Shown here: piece after piece, positions 1-6,698 of the stretch
Numbering within the stretch: the first letter of the stretch is position 1
Layout of the letters: every line of letters begins with the position of its first letter
NCBI GenBank assembly: GCA_012514855.1
Contig: JAAYZL010000035.1
Location: 1 to 7,385 of the forward strand
Origin: Clostridiales bacterium
GTDB taxonomy: Bacteria; Bacillota_A; Clostridia; Christensenellales; Aristaeellaceae
DNA: 7,385 bases
Direction: 5' to 3'
Program-made: the position numbers and the translations under genes
The notes under the pieces: generated by a model
Told to the model about the DNA's origin: nothing
The model's database searches: none
The model's input: the letters and a program-made list of their open reading frames with translations, nothing else

Positions 1-615
1 GCGGCGGGCGACCGGCTGCCGGCGGAGGCCGAGCTCTGCAGGAGCTACGACGTCAGCCGCGTGACGGTGCGGGAGAGCCTGAAAAAGCTCCAGATGATGG
101 ACGTGATCTCCATCGAGCAGGGGCGCGGCACCTTCGTCAAGGGCGTCAACCTCGGCTCCTTCATGAAGCCCATGTTCAACCTGATCGACTTCGGCGACTT
201 CGACATCGCCACCATCTACGACGCGCGCCTCTACATCGAGGCCGGCACGAGCCGCCTGGCCGCGCTGAACCGCACGCCGGAGGATCTGGAGACCCTTTCG
301 GAGCTGCTGGACAGGATGCGCGACCTGCAGGGCATGATGGACAAGGAGGGCTACGTCGTCTTGAACGGCGTCGACGCGCGGTTCCACATACACGTGGCGG
401 CGGCCTCCAGAAACGAAATCCTGAAGGCCGCGGTCGTCAACCTCGAGACGATCAGCGCCGCCTGTGTCCAGCGCCTGGGCAAGGCCTACGCGGTATTGAG
501 CGACTGGTACGACGAGCATCTGCGCATCTTCGAGGCGATCCGCGACGGAGACGCCGACCAGGCCGAGCGCGCGATGATCGCGCACACGTTGAAGTCGGAG
601 GAGATTCTCCGCTGA
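1..615 (+). CDS. GntR/FadR-family transcriptional regulator with FCD ligand domain (5' end outside window)
   Basis: This is a DNA-binding, ligand-responsive regulator that probably controls the adjoining catabolic operon. The reading frame is open from base 1, so the start lies upstream; a GTG at 61 is internal. The first visible residues, GDRLPAEAELCRSYDVSRVT followed by VRESLKKL, are the classic recognition region of a GntR winged helix, and GRGTFVKG is the wing (visible residues about 41-48). From about residue 70 a helical FCD domain follows. Its four expected metal ligands are all present: D125, H129, H173 and H195 in visible numbering, with spacing 4/44/22 close to that of metal-binding FadR-type proteins as I recall them. 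It therefore probably binds a metal ion and a small carboxylate or sugar acid. About 204 residues are visible and perhaps 20-30 are missing. It lies upstream of the transport operon on the same strand, next to a palindrome at 728-748 that it may bind. The effector is unknown. Confidence 0.93.
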   Translation, partial: AAGDRLPAEAELCRSYDVSRVTVRESLKKLQMMDVISIEQGRGTFVKGVNLGSFMKPMFNLIDFGDFDIATIYDARLYIEAGTSRLAALNRTPEDLETLSELLDRMRDLQGMMDKEGYVVLNGVDARFHIHVAAASRNEILKAAVVNLETISAACVQRLGKAYAVLSDWYDEHLRIFEAIRDGDADQAERAMIAHTLKSEEILR

Positions 616-643
616 AATCCCATTCACAGGCACGGAAGACCGG

Positions 644-663
644 CAAAATCCGACAAAATCCGA
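644..663. repeat. Two tandem copies of a 10-base unit
   Basis: The unit CAAAATCCGA occurs twice head to tail (644-653 and 654-663) in the gap after the regulator gene, followed by CA of a third unit. No function is evident. It lies about 65 bases upstream of the putative operator and does not share its sequence. Confidence 0.7.
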
Positions 664-710
664 CACAGCGACGGTCGACCGATGAACGACACGGCCCGGG
701 CGAGAAGAGT

Positions 711-737
711 TTGCCTTTTTGCCCAAAATAGTATGAT
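711..737 (+). promoter_or_regulatory. Probable sigma-70-type promoter of the operon
   Basis: TTGCCT (711-716) and TATGAT (732-737) resemble -35 and -10 boxes with a 15-base spacer, slightly short of the usual 16-18. This is the most AT-rich stretch of an otherwise GC-rich window, lies 37-63 bases before the start codon of the M20 gene, and its -10 box falls inside the palindrome at 728-748. Both boxes are near-consensus but the spacing lowers confidence. Confidence 0.42.
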
Positions 738-748
738 GATATTACTAT
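728..748. promoter_or_regulatory. 21-base imperfect palindrome, probable GntR-type operator
   Basis: The arms ATAGTA (728-733) and TACTAT (743-748) are perfect inverted repeats. Around the central G at 738 the inner AT pairs also match, giving 8 of 10 symmetric positions. A two-fold site of this size suits a dimeric GntR/FadR regulator, and one is encoded immediately upstream. The site overlaps the putative -10 box, so binding would be expected to repress. That the neighbouring regulator binds here is inference from position. Confidence 0.55.
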
Positions 749-773
749 CCTATTGCGAACGGGGGCCTGCACC

Positions 774-2057
774 ATGGGTTTGAACGAGCGGGAGCGACGC
801 GCGCTCGCCTACATAGACGATCACAGTGACGAGTTGTTCGGCGATCTGCTGCGCCTGCTCGCCGCGCGCTCGGAGAATTTCATATCCGACGGCAACGAGA
901 TGGCCTGCGCCGAACTCGTGCGCGACATGTACGAGGAGCTCGGACTCGAGACGGAGCTCTACTACCCGGACGACTGCATACGCGGCGTCCCGGACTACCT
1001 GCCCGGCCGCGGCACGGACCACCGCCCGAACGTCGGCGGCGTCCTGCGCGGCAGCGACGGCGCGCGCGGCATCATGCTGGCCGCGCACACGGACACCATG
1101 CCCGTCGGCGACGAATCGGAGTGGACGGTCAACCCGCTCGGCGAGCGGAAGGACGGCCGCATCTACGGCCGCGGCGCGGGCGACAACAAGTGCGGCGTCG
1201 CCGTAGGCGCGTTTCTCGTGCGCGCGCTCCGAAAGCTGGGCATCCGGCTTCGGCAGAACGTGGTGCTCTCCGCCTACTGCGACGAGGAGTACGGCGGCGG
1301 CAACGGCAGCATCGCCTCCTGCGTCAAGTACCCCTGCGACATGTACATCAACCTCGACGGCGGCAACGGCGGCCGCGAGATCTGGACCTGCGGCGCCGGC
1401 GGGCAGGCGTTCCGCATAGAGGTCGCCGCGCGCTCCGTGCAGGACACGGCGGTTCCGGTGCTCGAGGGGCTGTGGGTCGCGAAGCGGCGCGTGCAGGAAT
1501 TCGGCCGCCGGCGCGACGCGGAGGTCTGCGCGCACCCGCTATACGGGGAATTCTGCAAGAACAACACCATCACGCGCATACACGCCTTCCGCTGCGGCGA
1601 CCGGGGCGTCGGCCTGTCGAGCGGCCGGTTGGACTTCGTGTTCTACACGGTGTCCGAGCGCCGCGCGATCGAGGCGGAATTGAAGGCCGTGGAGGAGGGC
1701 CTGCGCGCGGAACTGGACCGGATGAACCTCGACCTCGCGGCGTTCGCGCCGACCAGCCGCTATTTCGACTACGTGCGCGCCGACGAAAGCGACCCGTCGA
1801 TACGGCTGCTGCTCGAGTGCGCGTCCGAGGTCGAGGGGCATCCGGTCGTCCCCGCCGGCGCGTGCCTGACCGACTACTTCCTCTACTATAAGCACGGCTC
1901 GCCTTTGAGCGTGACCTACGGCATCTTCCGCGACTTCAGCCTGCCCGGCGGCGCGCACCAGCCCGACGAATACGTCGAGGAACATGCGCTGGTCAACCAC
2001 GCCAAGGCGCTCGCGCTGTTTCTTCTGCGCTGGAGCGGCTGCGACGGCGGCGAATGA
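774..2057 (+). CDS. M20-family zinc metallohydrolase (peptidase/deacylase, ArgE/DapE/CPG2 type)
   Basis: A cytoplasmic, probably dinuclear-zinc amidohydrolase of 427 residues, a normal length for the family. All catalytic landmarks are visible: H105 and D107 in the HTDT motif, bridging D137 in GRGAGDNK, general base E171 and metal ligand E172 in DEEYGGGNG, D195 in NLDGG, and the last histidine H395 in GGAHQPDEYV. Residues of roughly 205-325 form the inserted lid/dimerisation domain. I chose ATG 774 because GGGGG (761-765) sits 8 bases upstream; an in-frame TTG at 753 has no ribosome site. It is the first gene of the transport operon, and its stop is 51 bases before the binding-protein start. 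The family removes acyl or aminoacyl groups from N-acyl amino acids, dipeptides and related amides. In this setting it may trim the imported compound after uptake. The exact substrate cannot be read from sequence. No signal peptide is seen. Confidence 0.9.
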   Translation: MGLNERERRALAYIDDHSDELFGDLLRLLAARSENFISDGNEMACAELVRDMYEELGLETELYYPDDCIRGVPDYLPGRGTDHRPNVGGVLRGSDGARGIMLAAHTDTMPVGDESEWTVNPLGERKDGRIYGRGAGDNKCGVAVGAFLVRALRKLGIRLRQNVVLSAYCDEEYGGGNGSIASCVKYPCDMYINLDGGNGGREIWTCGAGGQAFRIEVAARSVQDTAVPVLEGLWVAKRRVQEFGRRRDAEVCAHPLYGEFCKNNTITRIHAFRCGDRGVGLSSGRLDFVFYTVSERRAIEAELKAVEEGLRAELDRMNLDLAAFAPTSRYFDYVRADESDPSIRLLLECASEVEGHPVVPAGACLTDYFLYYKHGSPLSVTYGIFRDFSLPGGAHQPDEYVEEHALVNHAKALALFLLRWSGCDGGE

Positions 2058-2108
2058 GAGCAATCGCACGGCGACGTGTGAAAATATGCAGCGAAGGAGA
2101 ATGTATCC

Positions 2109-3104
2109 ATGAAGAAAGCACTCGCACTCTGTCTGGCCCTGTTCCTTGCCCTGACCGGCATGTCGGCGTTCGCGGAGGAGGCCGTCAGCCCCGAGACCTA
2201 CTACTACATCTGCCCGCTGGCGAACCTCGAATACTGGCTCGCGCACCGCGCCGGCCTCGAGGACGCCTGCAAGGAGCTCGGCGTGACGCCGAAGTTCGTC
2301 GGCGACGACGGCGTCGACGTCGACGCGATGTGCGCGATCATCGCGACGGCGCTCAACGACCCGAACTGCGGCGGCATCGTCATGCAGGCGAACTTCGCCG
2401 ACGCCTACGAGCCGTATGTCAAGCAGGCGAAGGAGCAGGGCATCCCGGTCTGCTACCAGACGGTCGACGGCGTTCCCGGCTCCGCGCGGCTGTGCTTCCT
2501 GGGCACCGACTACGTGCAGTACGGCGGCATTATGATGCAGCAGGCGGCCGAGGCCGCCGGCGGCAAGGGCGGCGTCATCGTCTCAAACGCGCTGTCCGCC
2601 GGCTCGAACGCCGTGGCGGACGTGATGGCCGGCATCCGCGCCGAAGCCGAGAAATGGCCCGAGATGAAGATCGTGGCCGAGGTCGACGACACCTCCGACG
2701 CCGCCGTCGCCGCGACGAAGATCGGCGCGGCGCTGCTGGCCAACGAGGGCGTCACCGTCGTCATCGGCGGCCAGTCCACCTCCGCCATCGGCGCGGTCAC
2801 GGCCATCAAGGAGGCCGGCCTTTCCGAACAGGTCAAGGTCATCTCGATCGACCGCGACGCCGCGACGCTCGAGTACGTCGAGAGCGGCGACATCTACTCA
2901 ACCGTCGCCGGCAAGCAGTATACCGAGGTCTACTACGGCGTCAAGCTGTGCTACGACTACAACCACGGCGCGAAGAACGCCTTCTCCGCCGACGACGCCG
3001 TGGCGGGCCTCGTGATCGCGCCGTCGTTCATCGACACGGGCGCCCTGATCATCAACGCCGAGAACGTCGGGAACTTCGTGGGCTTCTCCTACGCCACGCG
3101 CTGA
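2109..3104 (+). CDS. Secreted sugar-binding protein of a CUT2 ABC transporter (RbsB-like)
   Basis: The extracellular substrate receptor of the importer, 331 residues, with the type 1 periplasmic-binding-protein fold (Peripla_BP_4 class). Residues 1-22 form a signal peptide with a predicted signal peptidase I cut at AFA|EE. There is no lipobox cysteine, so it does not look like a lipoprotein. NLEYW (39-43) sits where ribose-binding proteins carry the NPFF ligand strand, and SIDRD (246-250) matches the hinge-side aspartate strand. By eye I find no equivalent of the two arginines that hydrogen-bond ribose in RbsB, so a ligand other than ribose is likely. The start is fixed by AAGGAG (2094-2099) nine bases upstream. 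The gene uses almost only ATC for isoleucine and no ATA, consistent with high expression. It is followed by a strong hairpin and then by its ATPase. Confidence 0.94.
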   Translation: MKKALALCLALFLALTGMSAFAEEAVSPETYYYICPLANLEYWLAHRAGLEDACKELGVTPKFVGDDGVDVDAMCAIIATALNDPNCGGIVMQANFADAYEPYVKQAKEQGIPVCYQTVDGVPGSARLCFLGTDYVQYGGIMMQQAAEAAGGKGGVIVSNALSAGSNAVADVMAGIRAEAEKWPEMKIVAEVDDTSDAAVAATKIGAALLANEGVTVVIGGQSTSAIGAVTAIKEAGLSEQVKVISIDRDAATLEYVESGDIYSTVAGKQYTEVYYGVKLCYDYNHGAKNAFSADDAVAGLVIAPSFIDTGALIINAENVGNFVGFSYATR

Positions 3105-3120
3105 CAGGCGGCTCTCCCCG

Positions 3121-3155
3121 TCCGGGCGTTCCCATGTTCGATGGGAATGCCCGGA
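3121..3155 (+). promoter_or_regulatory. Strong intercistronic hairpin between binding-protein and ATPase genes
   Basis: Bases 3121-3135 pair with 3141-3155 over 15 continuous positions, 14 Watson-Crick and one G-U (3128/3148), around the loop GTTCG. It starts 16 bases after the binding-protein stop and ends 26 bases before the ATPase start. No run of T follows, so it is not a canonical terminator. A likely role is 3'-end protection of the binding-protein message, or partial attenuation, so that receptor exceeds ATPase and permease. The structure is plain; the role is inferred. Confidence 0.8.
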
Positions 3156-3165
3156 ATTCCGCAAG

Positions 3166-3173
3166 AAGGGAGG
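3166..3173 (+). promoter_or_regulatory. Ribosome binding site that fixes a TTG start for the ATPase gene
   Basis: AAGGGAGG lies 8 bases before TTG 3182. The in-frame ATG at 3134 has no such site and lies within the hairpin stem, so it is an unlikely start. A GTG at 3194 has GGAGG five bases upstream (3184-3188) and is the only serious alternative; it would shorten the protein by four residues. Confidence 0.75.
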
Positions 3174-3181
3174 TCTGCCGT

Positions 3182-4681
3182 TTGGAGGACTGCGTGCTCA
3201 AATTGAGGGGCATCGACAAGGAATTCCCCGGCGTCAAGGCGCTGGACGAAATGCACTTTGACCTTCGGCGCGGCGAGATACACGCGCTGCTCGGCGAGAA
3301 CGGCGCGGGCAAGTCGACCTTGATGAAGGTGCTCGCCGGCAACTACCAGCCGGACGCCGGCGAGATACTGCTCGAGGGCGAGCGGGTGCGCCTGAAGGAC
3401 GCGATGGAGGCCGAACGGCACGGCATCAGCATCGTGCATCAGGAGCTGGCCGTCTTCCCGACGTCGACGGTCGGCGAAAACGTGTTCATCAACCACCCGC
3501 CCCGCACGCGCTGGGGCGGCATAGACTACCGGCGCATGTACCGCGAGGTGCGCTCGCTCCTCGACCAATACGGCTTTTCGGACGTCAACGAGCGCTGCCC
3601 GATGCGCAGGCTCAGCATCGGCCGGCAGCAGATCGTCGAAATCCTGCGAAGCGTCAAGAAGAACGCCAAGATACTGATCCTGGACGAGCCGACCTCGGCG
3701 CTGACCGAAAAGGAAACCGAAGTCCTGATGCAGATCATGCGGACGCTCAACGCGCAGGGTGTCTCCATCATCTATATCTCGCACCGGCTGGAGGAGGTCT
3801 TCCGCATCTGCGACCGGGCGACGGTCATGCGCGACGGAAAATACGTCGTGACGCTCGCCGTCCGGGAGACCTGCAGGGACGAGCTCGTGCGCCACATGGT
3901 CGGGCGCGACGTCGTATACGACTACGGGGCCGGCACGAGCCCGATCGGGGGCGAGCTGTTGCGCGTCGAGGGCCTGTGCTACAAGAATGCGCTCAAGGAC
4001 ATATCGTTTTCGCTCAACCGCGGCGAGGTGCTGGGCCTTGCCGGCCTCGAGGGCGCCGGGCGCACCGAGCTTCTCGAGTGCATCTTCGGCGTTCATCCGC
4101 CGACCGCGGGCGCGATCTACATAGACGGCGCGCCGGTCTCCGTCCGCTCGCCGGGCGCGGCGAAGGCGCTGGGCATGGCCTACATCACAAAGGACCGCAA
4201 GAGCAAGGGGCTGTTCGTCCGGATGTCGATCCGCGACAACATGCTCGCGGCGAACGTCGACCGCTTCACGCGCCGCGGCTTCATGCAGTTTCGCGCGGCG
4301 GCGCAGAGCGCGCAGGAGTACCGCGAGAAATTCCGCGTCAAGACGCCGGGCATCGAAAAGAAGGTGTTGCAGCTATCCGGCGGCAACCAGCAGAAGGTGC
4401 TGATGTCGATGTGGGTCAGCCGCCACCCGCGGATCCTTTTGATCGACGAGCCGACGCGCGGCATCGACGTGGGCACGAAGGAATCGATCCACGCGCTGAT
4501 TCGCGACTTCGCGCGGCAGGGGATGGGCGTCGTGATGATCTCCTCCGAGATGCCGGAGCTGATGGGCGCCGCCGACCGCGTCATCGCGCTGTACGAGGGC
4601 CGCGTCTCCGGAGAGCTTCCGCTCCGGCGCGTCACCGAGGAGCGCATCATGGCGCTGACCAGCGGCCTCGCGGCCGATTGA
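3182..4681 (+). CDS. CUT2 sugar ABC transporter ATPase, two fused nucleotide-binding domains (RbsA/MglA type)
   Basis: The energy-coupling subunit of the importer, 499 residues, close to the usual length of about 500. First ABC domain: Walker A GENGAGKST (38-46, K44), signature LSIGRQQ (144-150), Walker B with D168 and E169 in LILDEPTSALTEKE. Second domain: degenerate Walker A GLEGAGRTE with R294 in place of lysine, canonical signature LSGGNQQKV (398-406), Walker B with D422 and E423 in LLIDEPTRGID. The lysine-to-arginine change in domain two and LSIG in domain one are normal for the RbsA/MglA group and are not damage. Translation appears to begin at TTG 3182, set by AAGGGAGG. The stop codon overlaps the ribosome site of the permease gene (TGAGGAGG), so the two are probably translationally coupled. 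Substrate specificity lies in the binding protein and permease, not here. Confidence 0.96.
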   Translation: MEDCVLKLRGIDKEFPGVKALDEMHFDLRRGEIHALLGENGAGKSTLMKVLAGNYQPDAGEILLEGERVRLKDAMEAERHGISIVHQELAVFPTSTVGENVFINHPPRTRWGGIDYRRMYREVRSLLDQYGFSDVNERCPMRRLSIGRQQIVEILRSVKKNAKILILDEPTSALTEKETEVLMQIMRTLNAQGVSIIYISHRLEEVFRICDRATVMRDGKYVVTLAVRETCRDELVRHMVGRDVVYDYGAGTSPIGGELLRVEGLCYKNALKDISFSLNRGEVLGLAGLEGAGRTELLECIFGVHPPTAGAIYIDGAPVSVRSPGAAKALGMAYITKDRKSKGLFVRMSIRDNMLAANVDRFTRRGFMQFRAAAQSAQEYREKFRVKTPGIEKKVLQLSGGNQQKVLMSMWVSRHPRILLIDEPTRGIDVGTKESIHALIRDFARQGMGVVMISSEMPELMGAADRVIALYEGRVSGELPLRRVTEERIMALTSGLAAD

Positions 4682-4693
4682 GGAGGAAACGAT

Positions 4694-5683
4694 ATGGCTG
4701 AAAAAACCGCGACCAATCCCCGGGAGAGCGGCGTGCGGCACGTGATCCGGCGCATATTCGAGGTGCGCGAGATCGTGATACTGCTGCTGGTCGCGCTGCT
4801 GGCCGTGTTCATGGGGCTGAACTCCCGCCAGTTTCTGACCACCGCGAACTTCCGCATCGTCGGCAACTACATGGCCACCGACATGATCATCGGCGCGTTT
4901 CTGACGATCTCGCTGATCGCCGGCAACACCGACTTCTCGGTCGGCTCGAACATGGGCTGCTCGGCGTTCATCTGCGGCATCATGCTCAACGCGAAGCTGC
5001 CGATACCGCTGTGCATACTGGGCGGCCTCGCGACGGGCGTCGCCATCGGCCTCTTGAACGGCTTTATCGTCGTTCGGCTCAAGGTGCTCCCGATGATCGC
5101 CACGATGGGCACGTGGATGGCGTTCAAGGGCGTCGGGCTGATGGCCATCAACTCGTCGACGCTGTCGAACTTCCCGATCGCGTTCAAGGCGATCGTGCAG
5201 GACTGGAACGTGTTCGGCGTCTCGACGCTGATCGTGTGCATGCTGGTGATCACGCTCGTCGCGGCGTTCCTCCTGAAGTACATCTCGTTCTTCCACCAGG
5301 CCTACTTCATAGGCTCCAACCGCGACTCGGCGCGCCTCTCCGGCATAAACGTCAAAAAGTTCGTCTATGCGCTCTACATGCTGATCGGCTTCTTCGCGGC
5401 GTTCGCGGGCGTGCTGTCGATCTCGCGCTACGGCTCCGCGCCGGCGTCGCTCGGGCAGGGCGTCGAGTTCCGCGTGATCTCGGCGCTGTTGATCGGCGGC
5501 GTGTCGCTGAACGGCGGCGAGGGCTCGATCCTGGGCACCTTCCTGGGCATCCTGCTGATGGCGCTGATCTCAAACGCGCTGACGCTGTTCGGCGTCGACA
5601 CGAACTTGCAGAACGTGCTGATCGGCAGCATCATGGTGATTTCCGTGGCCATCGACGAGGCCAACCGCCGCCGGCAGGGGTAG
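4694..5683 (+). CDS. CUT2 sugar ABC transporter permease (RbsC type)
   Basis: The membrane channel subunit of the importer, 329 residues, normal for BPD_transp_2 permeases. The first strong membrane segment is about 26-42, and hydrophobic segments recur near 60-76, 90-100, 104-123, 173-194, 224-243, 260-270, 277-299 and 306-320. Family motifs include IAGNTDFSVGS (75-85), NGFIVVRLKVLPMIATMGT (122-140), the cytoplasmic ATPase-contact loop IGSNRDSARLSGINVKKF (206-223) and IGGVSLNGGEGSILGT (267-282). AGGAGG (4681-4686) lies seven bases before ATG 4694. Only one permease gene is present, so the channel should be a homodimer, as in ribose-type systems. It is 12 bases downstream of the ATPase gene. 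Its TAG stop lies inside the first copy of an 18-base tandem repeat. ATA isoleucine codons are used six times, unlike in the binding protein. Confidence 0.95.
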   Translation: MAEKTATNPRESGVRHVIRRIFEVREIVILLLVALLAVFMGLNSRQFLTTANFRIVGNYMATDMIIGAFLTISLIAGNTDFSVGSNMGCSAFICGIMLNAKLPIPLCILGGLATGVAIGLLNGFIVVRLKVLPMIATMGTWMAFKGVGLMAINSSTLSNFPIAFKAIVQDWNVFGVSTLIVCMLVITLVAAFLLKYISFFHQAYFIGSNRDSARLSGINVKKFVYALYMLIGFFAAFAGVLSISRYGSAPASLGQGVEFRVISALLIGGVSLNGGEGSILGTFLGILLMALISNALTLFGVDTNLQNVLIGSIMVISVAIDEANRRRQG

Positions 5684-5708
5684 CACCCCCGGCAGGGGTA
5701 GCACCCCC
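5673..5708 (+). repeat. 18-base tandem duplication carrying the permease stop codon and a small hairpin
   Basis: GGCAGGGGTAGCACCCCC occurs exactly twice in succession (5673-5690 and 5691-5708), with flanking bases CC and GG extending the match. Each copy contains the TAG stop in frame and a perfect 13-base hairpin, GGGGT-AGC-ACCCC (5677-5689 and 5695-5707). The C run of copy one can instead pair with the G run of copy two. It lies 18 bases before the ribosome site of the next gene. It may arise from replication slippage; a role in damping expression of the downstream gene is possible. Confidence 0.9.
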
Positions 5709-5725
5709 GGCCGATAAAACAGAAT

Positions 5726-5730
5726 GGAGG
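5726..5730 (+). promoter_or_regulatory. Ribosome binding site that fixes the start of the NagB-like gene
   Basis: GGAGG lies eight bases before ATG 5739. An in-frame ATG at 5724 is part of the same site (its G is the first base of GGAGG) and has no ribosome site of its own, so ATG 5739 is preferred. Confidence 0.8.
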
Positions 5731-5738
5731 AAACATAC

Positions 5739-6695
5739 ATGACACCCGAATTCCGCTTCCAACCGGCCCCGTGGCTCCCGAAGTACGCCCCCGAGGTGCT
5801 CGAGCGCGCGCGCAATATCCGCCGCGACGAGATGGAGTACACCAACGAAAACGGCTACAGCGTGCGCGTCGTCCACGAGCCGACGTTGTTGATGGTGCAG
5901 GACGTGTTCCACCGCATCTATCTGAGCGACGTCAACGACACGCCGCTCACGATGATCTTCCCGAACCAGTGGCCGGCGGCGTACCAGGCGATCGCGGAGA
6001 TGCTGAACCGATACGGCGTCTCCTGCCGCAACGTCCACGCGTTCGCGATGGACGAGTGGGCCGACGAGGACGGAAACGTCGCGCCGCTCACATACGGCGC
6101 GGGGCTCGGCTACTCGTTCCGCCGCCACTTCTACGGAAAAATCCGCGCGGACCTGCGCCCGGACGTCGAGCATTGGCACGTGTTCACGAACGAGAACAGC
6201 GGGACGGACGTCTATTCCTCGATCATCGAGGAGGTCGGCGGCGGCGGCGCGGACGTCGTCTATTCGGCGACCGGCTGGCCGGGCCACACGGCGTTCATCG
6301 ACCCCGGCGCGCCCGAGTTCGCGGCGGACTCGCTCGAGGAGTTCGTAAAGCTCGGCTCGCGGCTGACGACCGAGACGCCGCTGACGATCTGCGAAAACGC
6401 GCTGTTCGGCGCGATGGGCGCGTCGGGCGACGTGTGGGCGGTGCCGCCGCGCGCGATCACGATCGGCCCCCGCGACATCGTCAACGCCCGCGAGCGCTTC
6501 GAGATGCACAGCTTCTGCAACCCCGGCGGCGACTCGTGGCAGCGGATGATCTCGCGGCTCGAGCTCTACGGCCCGATCTCGATGGAGTGCCCCGCGTCGA
6601 TCATGCGGCTGGGGAAGGGCGTGTGCTACGTCAGCGAGTCGATCGCGAAGCCGTTCGGGAGCTGGACGTACGGGCTCCAAGACCACCTTCTCTGA
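5739..6695 (+). CDS. Divergent NagB-fold protein (glucosamine-6-phosphate isomerase-like)
   Basis: A cytoplasmic protein of 318 residues, longer than standard NagB (about 260) because of an N-terminal extension of roughly 65. By eye, three NagB landmarks align: FAMDEW (102-107) with the FNMDEY strand bearing catalytic D72, GWPGHTAFIDP (179-189) with the GNDGHIAFNEP active-site loop, and AITIGPRDIVNARE (239-252) with the LTVG...LLDAEEV strand. H183 is kept, but the loop aspartate (NagB D141) is P181 and the glutamate (E148) is D188. The phosphate-loop GGTP is replaced by FPNQWPAAY (74-82). It is thus a NagB/SIS-like family member whose substrate or reaction may differ from glucosamine 6-phosphate deamination. 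It is the last gene of the operon and is convergent with ligD. Other members of the NagB/RpiA/lactonase fold remain possible; the fold call is firmer than the activity. Confidence 0.68.
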   Translation: MTPEFRFQPAPWLPKYAPEVLERARNIRRDEMEYTNENGYSVRVVHEPTLLMVQDVFHRIYLSDVNDTPLTMIFPNQWPAAYQAIAEMLNRYGVSCRNVHAFAMDEWADEDGNVAPLTYGAGLGYSFRRHFYGKIRADLRPDVEHWHVFTNENSGTDVYSSIIEEVGGGGADVVYSATGWPGHTAFIDPGAPEFAADSLEEFVKLGSRLTTETPLTICENALFGAMGASGDVWAVPPRAITIGPRDIVNARERFEMHSFCNPGGDSWQRMISRLELYGPISMECPASIMRLGKGVCYVSESIAKPFGSWTYGLQDHLL

Positions 6696-6698
6696 AAT

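Noticed and set aside
672..681. Perfect 10-base palindrome CGGTCGACCG
   Set aside because: Short, GC-rich palindromes arise easily here; no T tract makes it a terminator, and it lies away from the promoter boxes.
750..1535. Long minus-strand open frame opposite the M20 gene
   Set aside because: Alanine/valine-rich composition typical of an antisense shadow of GC-rich coding sequence; no ribosome site and no recognisable motif, while the plus strand has all M20 motifs.
2054..3181. A long open frame overlapping the binding-protein gene and continuous with the ATPase gene, apparently giving an 875-residue protein
   Set aside because: The first part reads as arginine-rich shadow sequence of the binding-protein gene, which has a clear signal peptide and fold. 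A strong ribosome site at 3166-3173 sets the ATPase start at 3182.
4040..4066. Loss of the Walker A lysine (R294) in the second ABC domain as a sign of a broken ATPase
   Set aside because: GAGRTE is the normal form of the second domain in the RbsA/MglA group.
5631..6686. Minus-strand open frame of about 350 codons opposite the NagB-like gene
   Set aside because: Arg/Ala/Val-rich shadow product; the plus strand has a good ribosome site and NagB-like motifs.
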